Shown here in pieces: positions 13,907-25,503 of a stretch of DNA of 64,000 nt; the stretch's first letter is position 1; the number at the start of each line of letters is the position of its first letter. A model generated the notes under the pieces. It made no database searches, was not told the origin of the DNA, and was given only the letters and a program-made list of their open reading frames with translations. Source of the DNA: Rapana venosa (Eukaryota; Mollusca; Gastropoda; Neogastropoda; Muricidae). Location: assembly GCA_028751875.1 (NCBI GenBank), contig CM054153.1:14137073-14201072 (forward strand), given 5' to 3'. Made by a program: the position numbers and the translations under genes.

Positions 13907-14696
13907 GTTTCACAAGCAGGAGCTAATTACCAAATTAACTCATTGTTGGCAAAGAGCATCTCCCTGGTCAGTAAATTTGATCGCACAGACATGTACATAG
14001 TATCACTGTACAGTGACGGTCGGCGTTCACACCATTTTAGCACTGACAGTGCTGCACTTGCGAATAAGCTTGCCGACGATTGGTCAGAAAAACGAGCTTC
14101 AACCACCAGCCCACCAGCGAGGTTTCAGATTAGGATCATGAATGTACCAGTCTGGTTGTGTTTATGTCTGTCAATAAGGAGCTGTTGCATGTCCCAAAAA
14201 AAAAGGGAAAAAAAAGAACCACAACAGCTAATTAAGATTAATAACTTTAGATGATCATTACAATTAAATCATTACCATGAGAAGTAGTCTTTCTGCATTC
14301 ATGCATCATCAATAAAACCACATTGTGGCATACAAAATGGTCAAGCCATCTAGATATATTGTTTCAGTGATTTTGTTGTTTGTTTGGGGGGGTTGGTCGA
14401 TTGTCATTGTGATTTGTTCTCTTTTTCTATTACTCTGTAACTTGCAATTTTGTAACAAACACAAGTGCAAACATGCCACTGCAACAAGCAATTGACACAT
14501 TATCAGACTAAGGTGTCTTCCATGAGGTCTATTTGGCTTAGGCCTATCTCAATTCTTGTGCAGTGCTAGTTTATTATCTTCTGGCACTAGGCTAACCCTG
14601 TCCTGCAACAAAACAAAGGCAGGAAATAGAAGGTTTCAAACACAATTTCAAAGGTTTCACAGCCAAAGCTGTTTCATCAGTTAGGTCTGAAGATAT

Positions 14697-14765
14697 CACA
14701 CACACACATACGCGCGCGCGCACACACACACACACACACACAAACAAACACACATACACACACAG
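14697..14765. repeat. (CA)n/(CG)n microsatellite
   Basis: CACACA with a CGCGCGCG core, then CACACAAACAAACACACA. Confidence 0.9.
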
Positions 14766-15079
14766 TTTTGTTCTGGGGTTTTTTTGTTCTGTTTTTTTTT
14801 TGTCTTTGCTTCTTTTTTCTTTCTTTTTTTTTTTTTGGGGGGGGGTGTTTTGGTTTTCTTGTGTTTTATGGTTTTTTCTTCGTTTGTACTATGTGAGTAT
14901 TGGGTTTATCATTAAGATGTATATCTACGGGTGGGGACTGGATGTAAAAAAGCACATGAGTGCTTATTTATTATCCTCGACATAAAAGAATTTGTCATTG
15001 TCACATACACATACACACACTGAATGTGATATTACTTTTTTTTCTTTTCTTTTACAATAACCTATGGTCTTTAAAGCGA

Positions 15080-15265
15080 GGCCCCGTGTGTGAAAGCACG
15101 TTGGACATGTTAAAATCCGATCTGCCTTTCGGAAGACTAGGCCATTGTGTACCAGTGGAAAAGGATGATAGCATTTACAAAACCCAAGGAACTGCATGTA
15201 AAACAAAAACCCCAATAATAAATGAAAAAGCACAATGTGCTTATCCATGATCCTCGAAATGTTTA
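15080..15265 (+). mobile_element. SINE family D fragment
   Basis: Contains AAAATCCGATCTGCCTTTCG, GAAGACTAGGCCATTGTG and the 3' ATGATCCTCGAAAT. It matches the reverse complement of the copy at 26085-26400. Confidence 0.65.
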
Positions 15266-15289
15266 AAAAAAACAACCCACTCATATTTC

Positions 15290-15640
15290 TGTTGTATCTC
15301 TGCAGGAGCTCCGAGGTTAACCAGTGGTGATATTGTGCGTATGCAACCGTTTTTGCCCACGTGTATCGTGGGTATGTTTGTGTTTCCATATCCTACAGAA
15401 CTCTAACATAAATTACGGGATCTTTAATGTGCATATATGATCTTCTGCATGTGGATATCCACAAAGGGAATTAAGGCATCGGCAGGTTTGCACTTGATAT
15501 TGACCTGGGATACTGTAAAAATCCCCACACTTAATTCACCAGACACCGCCGAGATTCGAACCCACGACTTATGGACCCATGCGATTAAAGTCGAATGGTT
15601 TTATCAACTCGGCTATGGTGTCAGTCAAAGAGGTTACATA
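15290..15640 (-). mobile_element. tRNA-derived SINE family C
   Basis: On the - strand it begins near TGACACCATAGCCGAGTTGA (tRNA-like A box). It carries the B-box-like GTGGGTTCGAATCTCGG, then CTGGTGAATTAAGTGTGGGG and AGATCATATATGCACATTAA. Other copies are at 28860-29063, 31690-31960 (+), 58555-58690 and 59180-60150 (interrupted). Confidence 0.75.
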
Positions 15641-15641
15641 A

Positions 15642-15725
15642 CCACACACACACACACACATACACACACACGCGTGCGCACGCACACATACACACACACG
15701 CGTGCGCACGCACGCACGCACGCAC
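15642..15725. repeat. (CA)n with CGCGTGCGCACG interruptions
   Basis: Two near-identical blocks ACACACACGCGTGCGCACGC about 33 bases apart. Confidence 0.9.
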
Positions 15726-15734
15726 GCCCAGAAC

Positions 15735-15900
15735 ATCTTGCGCACACATTAAAACCCGTTCCACTTTTTGGAAGAGTAGGCCATCTACCGGTGGGAACGG
15801 ATTACAACATTTACAAAACTGCATACACACGGGGACTAGATGAAAAAAGTACATGAAAGCTTATTCCATAATCCTCGAAATATAAGAATAAAATAAAAAT
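15735..15900 (+). mobile_element. SINE family D fragment
   Basis: CACTTTTTGGAAGAGTAGGC, then TTACAAAACTGCATACACAC and ATTCCATAATCCTCGAAAT, in the same order as other D copies. Confidence 0.7.
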
Positions 15901-16022
15901 AAAATAAAGATAAATAAACACACACGGGAACTGGATGTCAACAACAAAAACAACAACAAAAACCATTAACCGCGCTACAGTATTTAGTGTTTATTCCATA
16001 TCTTCCAAATAAAAGAACTTAA

Positions 16023-16024
16023 AT

Positions 16025-16054
<30 letters not shown>
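16023..16054. repeat. (CA)n microsatellite
   Basis: Pure CA array of about 15 units. Confidence 0.95.
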
Positions 16055-16058
<4 letters not shown>

Positions 16059-16059
16059 G

Positions 16060-16690
16060 CCTGGAGCAGTCAGCCCACCCAATAATATCCTACAGTAAAA
16101 CATGGACAATCCTGAGAAGAAACAGCTTCAGGAAAGCCTGGTGCCAGTGCCTGGACATTGGGTCAGTAGATGAAAAAGATGACATTCTTGAGCTAGACAG
16201 AACTGCTAAGGTTGCCATCTTTAGATTGCAAACAGGACACTACCAGTTCCTATCCCATCTCTATCACCTGAGAATATCCCACATTGACCAGTGTCCCTGT
16301 GGCAGAGGCCCACAACTGCCCTCCCATATTCTGCAAATCTTGTCCTTCCTTCAACACCCTGGGACACCAGACATGGCGCAGCCCAGTAGAGCTCCCCCCA
16401 AAAATTGCGAGGACTGGTGGGGTCACTGCTATGGACTTCAGACTTCACCATCCAGACCAGACTAAAAAAAGTTAACCTGGCCAGGGAACACAGACAAAGA
16501 TCTAGAGTAGTTATAAGTTTAAAGTGTTGCCCTTTAGCTCTGAAAACTATCCAGAATTCTTTCAAAGATCAAGTCTTTCATGTGCTTGCATTTTTTGGTC
16601 CTGGTTTTGTGTATATAAGCCTGGTCCTGTCACCAGGTTTTTCAACAGATAGGTTGTTAGATGGTAGTTTTCCTGGCCGCTAACCTAATT
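16060..16690 (+). pseudogene. 3' end of a jockey/I-like LINE ORF2 (post-RT zinc-knuckle region)
   Basis: An open + frame from about 16,063 reads K-T-W-T-I-L-R-R-N-S-F-R-K-A-W. It continues to R-L-Q-T-G-H-Y-Q-F-L-S-H-L, C-P-C-G-R-G-P-Q-L-P-S-H-I-L-Q, and after a one-base shift S-C-P-S-F-N-T-L-G. The R-L-x-T-G-H and C-x-C-G-x(5)-H-I-L pattern is the usual tail of non-LTR ORF2 proteins whose RT and RNase H lie upstream. Only the tail is present, and it carries at least one frameshift around 16,335. Confidence 0.7.
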
Positions 16691-16883
16691 GATAGATGGT
16701 TGTGGTAGCCTCTCTGTCAGTATACTCTTCATATCTTGCTTCATCACAAGTCTCCAGCCTCTGTACTGAATGCTTAATTAGTAAGTCCATCACAATAGCA
16801 GCAGTAAAACAAAGATTCCCTATTCAGTACTCCCCAGGCTACTTTTGTGATTATATTAAACTACATCGTAGTTGCTGACAGAA

Positions 16884-16905
16884 CCCCTCCCCCCCCCCCC
16901 CCCCC
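16884..16905. repeat. Poly-C run
   Basis: C homopolymer after CCCCTCC. Confidence 0.85.
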
Positions 16906-17254
16906 TGAAAATCTGATAACTATAAACAAACAAAAAAGGGTCTCGGGCCTCTGCTTTGGGAGGGTTGATGACATTGTGTGAATTGCAGGTAGAGTTGATG
17001 TCTGGTTCCCACTACTTCTGCAAAGTTGACAGTGGTTTCTAGGTTGAGTTCCTCTGAGAGTTTGAACAACAGACCGAGGTGAAACATATTCATTCACAAC
17101 AGCTTCCTTGGTTGTCCGTATCTTCTTCACATACACAGATCGTTCTTCTGCTAGTTGGGCCAGGTCTTTTGCTTTGTGTCAAAAATCTTGGTAGTACTTC
17201 TGTTGATTTTTTAAAATAAAAAGGCCTCCGTCTTTCTTCTTTAAGTCTTCACAC

Positions 17255-17385
17255 TCTGGTTTTTGTTTTGGTTTGGGTTTTGTTGTTGTTGTTGTTGTTT
17301 TGTGGTATTTTGTTGTTGTTGTTGGTTGTTGTTGGTGGGGTTTGTTTTGTTGTTGTTGTTGTTTTTTTTGGGGGGGGGGGGGTTG
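17255..17385. repeat. (GTT)n-rich low complexity with G run
   Basis: Repeated TTG/GTT triplets ending in T8 and G13. Confidence 0.85.
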
Positions 17386-17499
17386 TAGTTTTTATCTCCT
17401 TTCTCAGCTAGAGCTCTGGGGTTTACCAATAGTGAGATTTTGTGTATGCGTCTGTTTTTACCCACCGTTAAGGTAAATGCATTCTGACTGTGGGAATGG

Positions 17500-17790
17500 T
17501 GTGTAAACATGACACCTGTGTGCATGCAGTTGTTAAAAAATTGTCATCCATTCTTACCGACACAAAGTGGCCTACTCTTCCCAAAGGCGGATCGCGCTTT
17601 TAATGTGTGAACAAGATGTTCTGTATGCATTCGTACATGGGGCCTTGGTTTATAGTCTCATCCGAAGGACTTTTGGGAGTAGAGTCAATACTAATGTTAA
17701 CTCAAGGGTAAAATTCCCACAGGCGCCTCCGTGGTGGCTCAATCTCGAGCCGTCAGATCACAAAGGCATCACTTTAACCACTATAGTGCT
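17500..17790 (-). mobile_element. SINE family D copy
   Basis: GTGGCCTACTCTTCCCAAAG, AAGATGTTCTGTATGCATTC and CTCATCCGAAGGACTTTTGG, in the order of the family. Confidence 0.75.
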
Positions 17791-17819
17791 AGTCTTTTGG
17801 ATGAGACAATGTTGTTGTT

Positions 17820-18130
17820 GTGTTGTTGTGCGTTCCCCAGCTTTACACCCTGGGGGTCACCCACAACATGCACTCTGACTCACTCATTCCACCTGGGAAT
17901 CACTGTGAGATAGGAAGTACACCCCGGGTGAGAAGTTTGCGTGTATGACTCTTTTCAAGTACCTCGCCACATAGGCAGCCATACTCCGACTTCAGAGGAT
18001 TTTTTCTCCTATAAAGGAGAGTGCAGGTTGTTATGTTAAGAGCTTGTCATGGCTGAAGGCAATCTCAACACAACATTTTAAACATAACAACATTTTGATG
18101 TAGGCCTTGGCAATTAGCTGGCATCAATAA
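17820..18130. repeat. Dispersed repeat family E copy
   Basis: CCAGCTTTACACCCTGGGGG, then GGAATCACTGTGAGATAGGA and CTTCAGAGGATTTTTTCTCC, then AACATTTTGATGTAGGCCTT. Confidence 0.8.
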
Positions 18131-18274
18131 CTGACACAGCTTTTGGCCTGGACCAGGATGAGACAATAAACCGAGGCCCCCTGTGCAACACGCAATTAGC
18201 GCTTGTAAAAGATCCCACGGCAACAATAGAGTTGTTCCTGGCAAAATTCTGTCCAGAAAAAGCCACTCTGATAG

Positions 18275-18275
<1 letters not shown>
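18130..18275 (+). mobile_element. SINE family F internal/3' fragment joined to family E
   Basis: TGAGACAATAAACCGAGGCC, GATCCCACGGCAACAATAGA and AAAAAGCCACTCTGATA match the middle of the copy at 43170-43560. Confidence 0.7.
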
Positions 18276-18313
<38 letters not shown>

Positions 18314-18423
18314 TTGGGTGTGTGTGTGTGTGTGTTGTTGTTGTCTTCAATTTAACGTCTATTCACTCTTAGTGATATTAGAGGATGGGTGTGTGTGTGC
18401 GTGTGTGTGTGTGTGTGTGTGCA

Positions 18424-18457
<34 letters not shown>

Positions 18458-18470
18458 GTGTGTGTGTGTT
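18276..18470. repeat. (GT)n microsatellite cluster
   Basis: Two GT arrays (18276-18341 and 18388-18470) separated by about 45 bases. Confidence 0.95.
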
Positions 18471-18779
18471 TGGATTGTGGGAGGTTTTTTTGTGCACCCA
18501 CCAAAGTATGGATGTTGGGTGGGGTCTTGTTTGCTTTCTTATTCCAGTTTCTGTAACCATAGCCTTGCTTGATTCTGCAGTATAGCTACTTGTGTTGCGG
18601 TTGTCTTATAGTGAGCACCAACTTTCGTGTTAGCACACACACACTCACTCACTCACACACAATGCACGCTCGCACACACATACACCATACTTAACATGGT
18701 ACAAAAAATACTGCTGAAAATGAAATGCAAGCATTTCACTTGTACACTGCACACATTCCCTCAGCACTGGATGCTGCCA

Positions 18780-19404
18780 AACAAAGAGATAGGCCTAGGC
18801 CTAATGAAAACCCAGTTAGGCCTAACGCGTGATGATAGGCCTACGGGCACAACTTATTTCCTTTTGTCTAGTTCGTGTATAGTGTGTGAGCTATCGGAGT
18901 TTTTCGATTTGAGGGGAGGTCTGAGGTCGAATTTGATTATAAATTTGTTAGTATCGTTTTATGTGTTCGAAAATGGCATAACAACTACGTAACAAAGTTA
19001 TTGATAATTCGGCGCTTTCTCATTGGTTGAGTAGAAAGCGAAGGCGTTCGGTACACAAAGCTAGCACAAAATGTTTTTACTTATATTGCCATTTTAACAG
19101 GTAAAAACTTATCAATATTACTAATAGCAATATGAATAAATATGTATTTTTATAAGCGAAATGAATTACATCGAGATTATAAGAGTAACAGCAAAAATAA
19201 GAATGCGGAATTTAGGGGAATATAGAATGAATAGCTCTGCGTGTAGGTCATTAGGTCACTATTTGTTTTCGTTTGGTCAGTCTGCAGACATCCTGTTGTT
19301 TACAAGAAGTTGAGGGCTCCGATCCGTTTGGAAGGAAGTTGCTAGTCCAAGAAATATTTCGGTATGCAGAAAAGGAGTTAATATATGGCGATTTATTGCA
19401 ACAG
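18780..19404 (+). promoter_or_regulatory. Possible promoter and noncoding first exon
   Basis: Unlike its surroundings, 18,820-19,060 keeps several CpGs and has ATTGG (inverted CCAAT) at 19,022, plus clustered AGGCCTA motifs at about 18,790-18,845. An open stretch follows at 19,290-19,404 (L-Q-E-V-E-G-S-D-P-F-G-R-K-L-L-V) and ends at AACAG|GTATCC. It could be an upstream exon of the CCPG1-like gene 9 kb away, or nothing. Low confidence. Confidence 0.18.
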
Positions 19405-19974
19405 GTATCCAAGTTTTCAATGATCAGGGTTTTTTGTTTTTTTCAGAACAACTATCAGTCATTTCATTTGTAAATAAAGTGACTCCCGGTGTACTCAGGC
19501 TGTGTGCGTTATACTGTTATGTTACAGTTAGTAGTAGTACAAAGATTTTGTGTTTTGGATTCCATCTTTTATTCAACAGTAAGTTCTTTCAAACGTTTAA
19601 TTTTGTTCACCCAAGCAAATACTGGCAGAGGAAAATGTTAATTTGTTTATAAAATGAACATACATGCCAGTAGCAGTATATGGCCGAGACTTAATTTTAA
19701 TTGTTTTTGTTGAACATCCAAATGACTTGAAGCTGAACTTCAGTTGAAGGTCAATCAGCAACCAAAAAAAAAAATCATCTGATGTCTGGTCCACAGGAGA
19801 TTCCTTATTTGTCTGATGGAATATTTATAGTTTATATTTTAAAAGAAAACAGCTGTGGGTTAAGTCAAAGACTTGGAAGTCATAACTATAAGCCTTTTTT
19901 TTTCAAAGATAAGAAAAAAAGATTAATTATTCCTTTTATGAAATTTATTTAGGCCTATTCTTATATTTCCAGGA
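19405..19974. other. AT-rich noncoding stretch
   Basis: No repeats or coding signals recognised. Confidence 0.5.
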
Positions 19975-20145
19975 TAATGGAATAAGTAAGTACTCTGTGC
20001 CTTTTCCTTTTTACTTCCAGTCCCCATGTGCATGCAATTTTGTAGACTTTGTAACCAGTTCCCATTGATGATTGATACAAATGGCTCTTCCAAAAGGTGG
20101 AACAGGCCTTAATATGTGCTCAACATGTTCAATATGACGGGGTTT
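19975..20145 (-). mobile_element. SINE family D fragment
   Basis: AGGATAATGGAATAAGTAAG, then ACTTCCAGTCCCCATGTGCA, GTTCCCATTGATGATTG and GGAACAGGCCTTAATATG. Confidence 0.65.
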
Positions 20146-20251
20146 GCGCATGCGTCAAAGTAAGACGCTTTTTTTCGTAGGGTGCCTTTTATTTTTTATT
20201 TTCTTCAAAATTTCAACAATAGCCTTCAACTTTAACATTACCTCCTACTCC

Positions 20252-20531
20252 CACTGATTGCCGACCACCTACTGCTGACAGGCAGCCCATTGTGCTTCTT
20301 CTAAGTTCATGTGATTAGTGTATTTTTAACTTTCTTTTTGTATCACCCAATGACCCACTTTGTGCCTATCATCGAAACCGGTCAAGGACAACCACTGATT
20401 GCCGACCACCTACTGCTGACAGGCAGCCCATTGTGCTTCTTCTAAGTTCATGTGATTAGTGTATTTTTAACTTTTTTTTTGTATCACCCAATGACCCACT
20501 TTGTGCCTATCATCGAAACCGGACAACCACC
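20252..20531. repeat. Two-copy tandem repeat, 141-bp period
   Basis: CACTGATTGCCGACCACCTA starts at 20252 and 20393. The two copies are almost identical and differ near their ends. They sit just upstream of the LINE and are probably part of its 5' UTR. Confidence 0.9.
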
Positions 20532-20640
20532 AGTTCAAAACCCAGTGAAGTATAGTACAGAGCAGAACAGAATAGACTCCTGACTTAGTTTTAACTGCAA
20601 AGCCTAGTTTATTATTTAATCATAGAGACATGTTTATGAC

Positions 20641-20924
20641 TGAGATTATAATTTAGACTGATTCATTGGCTTAGTCATCTACCTACCAACTACTTCCTAG
20701 TCAACTGACCTAGTCACCTAGTCAACCTCATCTCGCCAACTCTACCTTGTCTACCTCACCTACTGATCTAGTCAACCTCACCTACTGAGATTATAATTTA
20801 GACTGATTAATTGGCTTAGTCATCTACCTACCAACCACTACCTAGTCAACTGACCTAGTCAACCTCATCTCGCCAACTCTACCTTGTCTACCTCACCTAC
20901 TGATCTAGTCAACCTCACCTACTG
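20641..20924. repeat. Two-copy tandem repeat, 145-bp period, with CTAGTCAAC subrepeats
   Basis: TGAGATTATAATTTAGACTG begins at 20641 and 20786. Inside and beyond it, to about 21,060, CTAGTCAACCTCATCTCGCC recurs. Probably LINE 5' UTR. Confidence 0.9.
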
Positions 20925-21399
20925 AATAATGAACTAGTCAACACCATCTCATACTAGGACTAAATACTACTAGTGTAATGTAAGTAACTGACCTAGTCAA
21001 CCCCATCTCGCCAACTTCACCTAGTCAACCTCATTTGATGATCCGTGTCCTAGTCAACCTCATCTTCATACTCATCTCATCCTAAGGACTTAAATATTAC
21101 TAGTGTGTGCAAATCACATTGTGTATATACTACGAACCATTCATCATCATTGTGCATAGACTTGAAATAACCATTACTACGAACTATAATGGTCATGTCC
21201 CACTAGATGTAGGCCTAGCTAAAACCGGAAACCAGAAGAATATTATTACTAGACTAGACAACCTATCAACATGCTTAAACAACACTGTGCCTACTCTTAG
21301 TTATAGCTCTTTGTCAAAAATTCCTACCGCCCCAGGACAACACTACTGACAACAAACAGAACATCAACCTCAGCAACGTTACCACCAACAGCCAACACC

Positions 21400-24300
21400 G
21401 CATTGACGCAACATGCGCTGCCTTCATCAGCTGCAAACCATCCAAACCACCAGTCACCGCTCAACGACCGCGCACGAACCCCACTCTACTTATACTATCC
21501 ATACTCCTTTCAGGAGACATACATCTAAACCCTGACCTACAGCAACATCCACCTACCCTTGCGGCCTCTGCGATCACCCAGTGACATGGAGCTGCAAGGG
21601 TATAGCCTGCGACGACTGTGGAATCTGGTTCCACAGCTCGTGCGTAGAACTATGTAGCACAGACCTTTCAACATTAGAAGACACCAACACACAGTGGATG
21701 TGCTACAGATGCAACTCTACCAACTGCGACACATTTACATTTAGGAACCTGACAAGCAGCACAAACTACTACTTACCACTACATGACTCCAACACATCAC
21801 TTGACTGCCACGCATCAGCCTTCAGCCCACTAAAAACAAGCACCCCAAACAGCAGCCACCAGCAACTACCAAGACAGCCTACAAGTAGAACGACTGACAA
21901 CTAAGCCCACTGACAACCAGTACACCAGCCCGACCAACCCCACTACAAACCCGACGAACAACCCCAAAGCCCAGACCAGCTAGAACTATGACTCCGAAAC
22001 CACAATAGTTACGCCACCCAATAGAACTAAAATAAACGATCACTCCAACACTTCCTCCAACACTCCAGCATACCAACTACCGGAGAGGAAAAACCTTAGA
22101 CTAATGACAGTGAACTGCAGAGGAATTAGAAATAAAACAGCAGAGTTAGAACAGCCCTCCACTACATCAAACCTGACATTGTCTGCGGGACCGAATCCAA
22201 ACTCGACAACAACGTTCAAAACAGCGAAGTGTTTTCCAGATAACTATGTAGTATATAGAAAGGACAGAGGTCAGTTAGGGGGGGGGTATTCATACTAGTA
22301 CGTAAGGAACTTATTTCAACAGAGAAAAGGAAATAACAGCCAACTGCGAAACAATCTGGGTAGAGTAAAACTCCACAAAGCAAAAGACCTTATAGTAGGA
22401 TCCTTTTACACACCGTATAGAAACACAAAGGACATGAAAGAACTAGAAATAGCACTAGGGAAGCTTAGACCAGGAAACGGACAAACCATCCTAGCAGGGA
22501 CTTCAACTGTCCCGACGTAGACTGGGACACAAACACTGTACCACCAGGATCACCAGCGAGACCAGTTCAGCAACAGCTAGCAGAAGTCACCGCCGAAGCA
22601 GGTTTTACACAGATCCACAGAGAAAGCACTAGAGAAAAGAACCTACTAGATTTAGTTTTTACCACCAACCCTTCACTCATCAGATCCTCCATCTCGGTCC
22701 CAGGAATATCCACCATGACCTAGTTGTAACAGACATCGACACAAAACCCCACTACACCAAACAGGCAAGAAGGAAATACTACAACTTTACAAGAGCAAAC
22801 TGGACAGGACTTAGAGAAGGATTAGAGACGACCTAAAAGACACAATTAGTAACAACCAACAACAAGGGGACGACGCCAACACACTATGGACAACCTTTAA
22901 AAGGAAAATAATGCAAGAAATAGACACCTACATCCCATCACAGATGAAGACCAGAAACAACAGCACACCATGGATAACGAAAGATATAAAACGCATGCTC
23001 AGGAATAACAGAGACTCTACAACCAAGCCAAGAAGCACAACAACTGGGACAACTACAAACACTACCAAAAAGAATGCAAACGAAACATACGCAAAGCGGA
23101 ATGGCACCACATCAACACGACAATACTACAAGGGCTACAAGCAAACAACAACAAACCCTTCTGGCGATATATAAAGAACAAAAGACAGGACAATGTAGGA
23201 GTAGCACCACTGAAGGAAGGAGCAACCCTAGTTAGCGATAGCTTAGGTAAGGCCAAATATTATTAAAACAATTCCAATCAGTTTTCACTCCAGAGGATAG
23301 GACACCACCACCGCCAATGGACAATCTACATCACCAACCCATAGAGAGCATCACCGTCACAGTAGATGGAGTAGAAAAACTGCTTAAAAACACCGACCCA
23401 GCCAAAGCACACGGACCAGATGCCATCCCCAACATAGTACTAAAGAACTGCGCAGACATATTAGCACCAGCACTAACAACCATCTACCAAAAATCATTAG
23501 ACACAGGAATTCTAACCGGCGGACTGGAGACAAGCTAATATATCAGGTATCTTTAAAAAAGGGGACAAACACACAGCATCCAACTATAGACCAGTTTCAC
23601 TTACTTCAGTATGCTGCAAGATTTTAGAACATATAGTATGCCGCCACCTAAATGGAACACCTAGAAAGGAATAATATTCTAACACACTTAAACCACGCTT
23701 CCGCTCTGGCTACTCCTGTGAGTCCCAACTCCTGACCACCACCCAGGACTTCCTATCATCATTAGACAAGGAGAACAAGTAGATGTAGCAATCTTAGACT
23801 TTAGCAAGGCCTTTGATACAGTCCCCACAGGAAACTACTATATAAGTTAGAAAAAATGGCATAGTAGGAGAAATTCACACCTGGCTGAAAAACTTCCAAC
23901 ACCAGAACAATGAGAGTAGTGTAGAAGGAGAAACATCAGAAGAAGTTAGAGTAGAGTCAGGAGTACCACAAGGAACTGTGTTAGGCCCCATACTCTTCCT
24001 ATGCCACATTAATGACCTAACCAACATCAGTCGCATCCCAAGTAAGACTTTTTGCAGATGACTGTCTTTTATATAGAAAATAGGCACTTCGATGACCACA
24101 TCACCCTTCAAAAGACCTCAAGAAATTAGAAACCTGGGCAGAAAATTGGGGATGCGTTTTAACGCCAGCAAGTGTTATATTTTAAACATAAAAAATGAGA
24201 ATCAGACTATCTCTACCAACTAAATAGTACATCCTCACAAGTGGCATCAAACCATATCTAGGGATCCACATCTCCAACGACTTGAAATGGACCACCCACA

Positions 24301-25020
24301 TAGACAAAATTACCAAAAAAGCAAGCTCAATGTTAGGATTTTTACAGCGAAACCTCAAACACTGCCCACAAGAATTCGTAGATTAGCCTATCTATCACTA
24401 GTTAGATCCACATTAGATATGGTGCCACAGTATGGATAGCCACTGCCAACAGACATAGATAAGTTAGAACGTATCCAGAAACAGGGCAGCCAGATTCATA
24501 AAACAAGACTACCATACTAGAGACCCTGGCTGTGTCACGACCATGCTCCAAGACCTGCATCTGCCGAAATTACAAGACCGGAGGCGACAGCTTAGGTTAG
24601 CCTTTATGTATAAAGTGGTTGGGGGAAACTTGTCCCCGGCCATGCCCCATCAAATTTTTTTACCCCCAAACCCAAGGTAAACTTTAAAATTTAAACTAAG
24701 ACTTTAAGGACTATAAATCAGTAAACATAGTAGAAAGGACAGCCTGCAACAACAAAAAGAGCTACACAGTCCCAGACAGCAGGGCAACCAGTACAAGCAC
24801 TCCTTCTTCGTGCAGACGGTTATAGACTGGAACCCCCTCAAGCGACCAAAACCCGTCAATTCCAAGACCCTGAGCTCCTTCAAAGGGGCCCTCACCAGGG
24901 AGAACTTTTTCAGAACCAACCAGCATTAGTACTAGCAGTTAAGCGCAAACCCCCAATCCGTCGCGTAAAGCCAGAAGTGGTTACTGCGACGTATTGATCC
25001 AGATCCAGATCCAGATCTTT
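21400..25020 (+). pseudogene. Near full-length CR1/jockey-like LINE with PHD finger, endonuclease and RT, frameshifted
   Basis: Three parts appear in order on the + strand. At about 21,555-21,720 is a PHD-type C4-H-C3 finger (C-x2-C, C-D-D-C-G-I-W-F-H-S-S-C, W-M-C-Y-R-C). From 22,104 is an APE-like endonuclease (M-T-V-N-C-R-G-I-R-N-K-T-A; later S-F-Y-T-P-Y-R-N). From about 23,320 to 24,300 is the reverse transcriptase (N-Y-R-P-V-S-L-T-S-V, A-I-L-D-F-S-K-A-F-D-T-V, S-G-V-P-Q-G-T-V-L-G-P, then the FADD box broken by a frameshift near 24,050). Frames change many times, so the copy is inactive as written. The 3' end carries GATCCA repeats (about 24,997-25,018), typical of CR1-group tails. With the tandem repeats upstream the full element may be 20.2-25.0 kb. 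Confidence 0.85.
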
Positions 25021-25352
25021 GTGTATTTGCACATACATACATGTATGGGGCCTCAGTTTATACTTGTAATAGTTGTATAGTCTCATCCAAAACACTTAGG
25101 CTATTGACTATTGTATTGAGCTCTCTTGCATATCACTGATGTATTATTGAGCTGTCTTGCATATTAATTTATGATTGATTTATTACTTGCTCTTCAAAAG
25201 GGAAAAAACTGAGCTAAAAGAAATTGTATTACTGCTTGGAAGTTATTATAAGACCCTTGGAAATATTTTGCTACGTCATCATCGGGGTTATTGCAGCTAA
25301 TGAAGGTCTTTTCTCTTGATTCTGATACTCAGTGACTGAGGCAGTGGTGGTG

Positions 25353-25354
<2 letters not shown>

Positions 25355-25399
<45 letters not shown>
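25355..25399. repeat. 45-base poly-G run
   Basis: An unbroken G homopolymer flanked by TGGTGGTGTT and TTGAACAGC. Confidence 0.9.
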
Positions 25400-25401
<2 letters not shown>

Positions 25402-25431
25402 GAACAGCAATGTGAGCTGATATATAAAAAT

Positions 25432-25503
25432 TGGTTTGTCTTTGCAAGATATAGCGCTATATAAGTTCCATTTATTATTATTATTATATTATTATTATTA
25501 TTG
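25432..25503 (-). repeat. Dispersed repeat family G (TAA)n-ATGGAATTTATATAGCGC
   Basis: TTGCAAGATATAGCGCTATA, then TAAGTTCCATTTATTATTAT. The same sequence is on the + strand at 37606-37680 and 39246-39330. Confidence 0.75.

Noticed and set aside
13943..14254. 103-codon + strand frame
   Set aside because: No homology recognised. It lies opposite a better candidate start exon on the - strand and ends in A runs.
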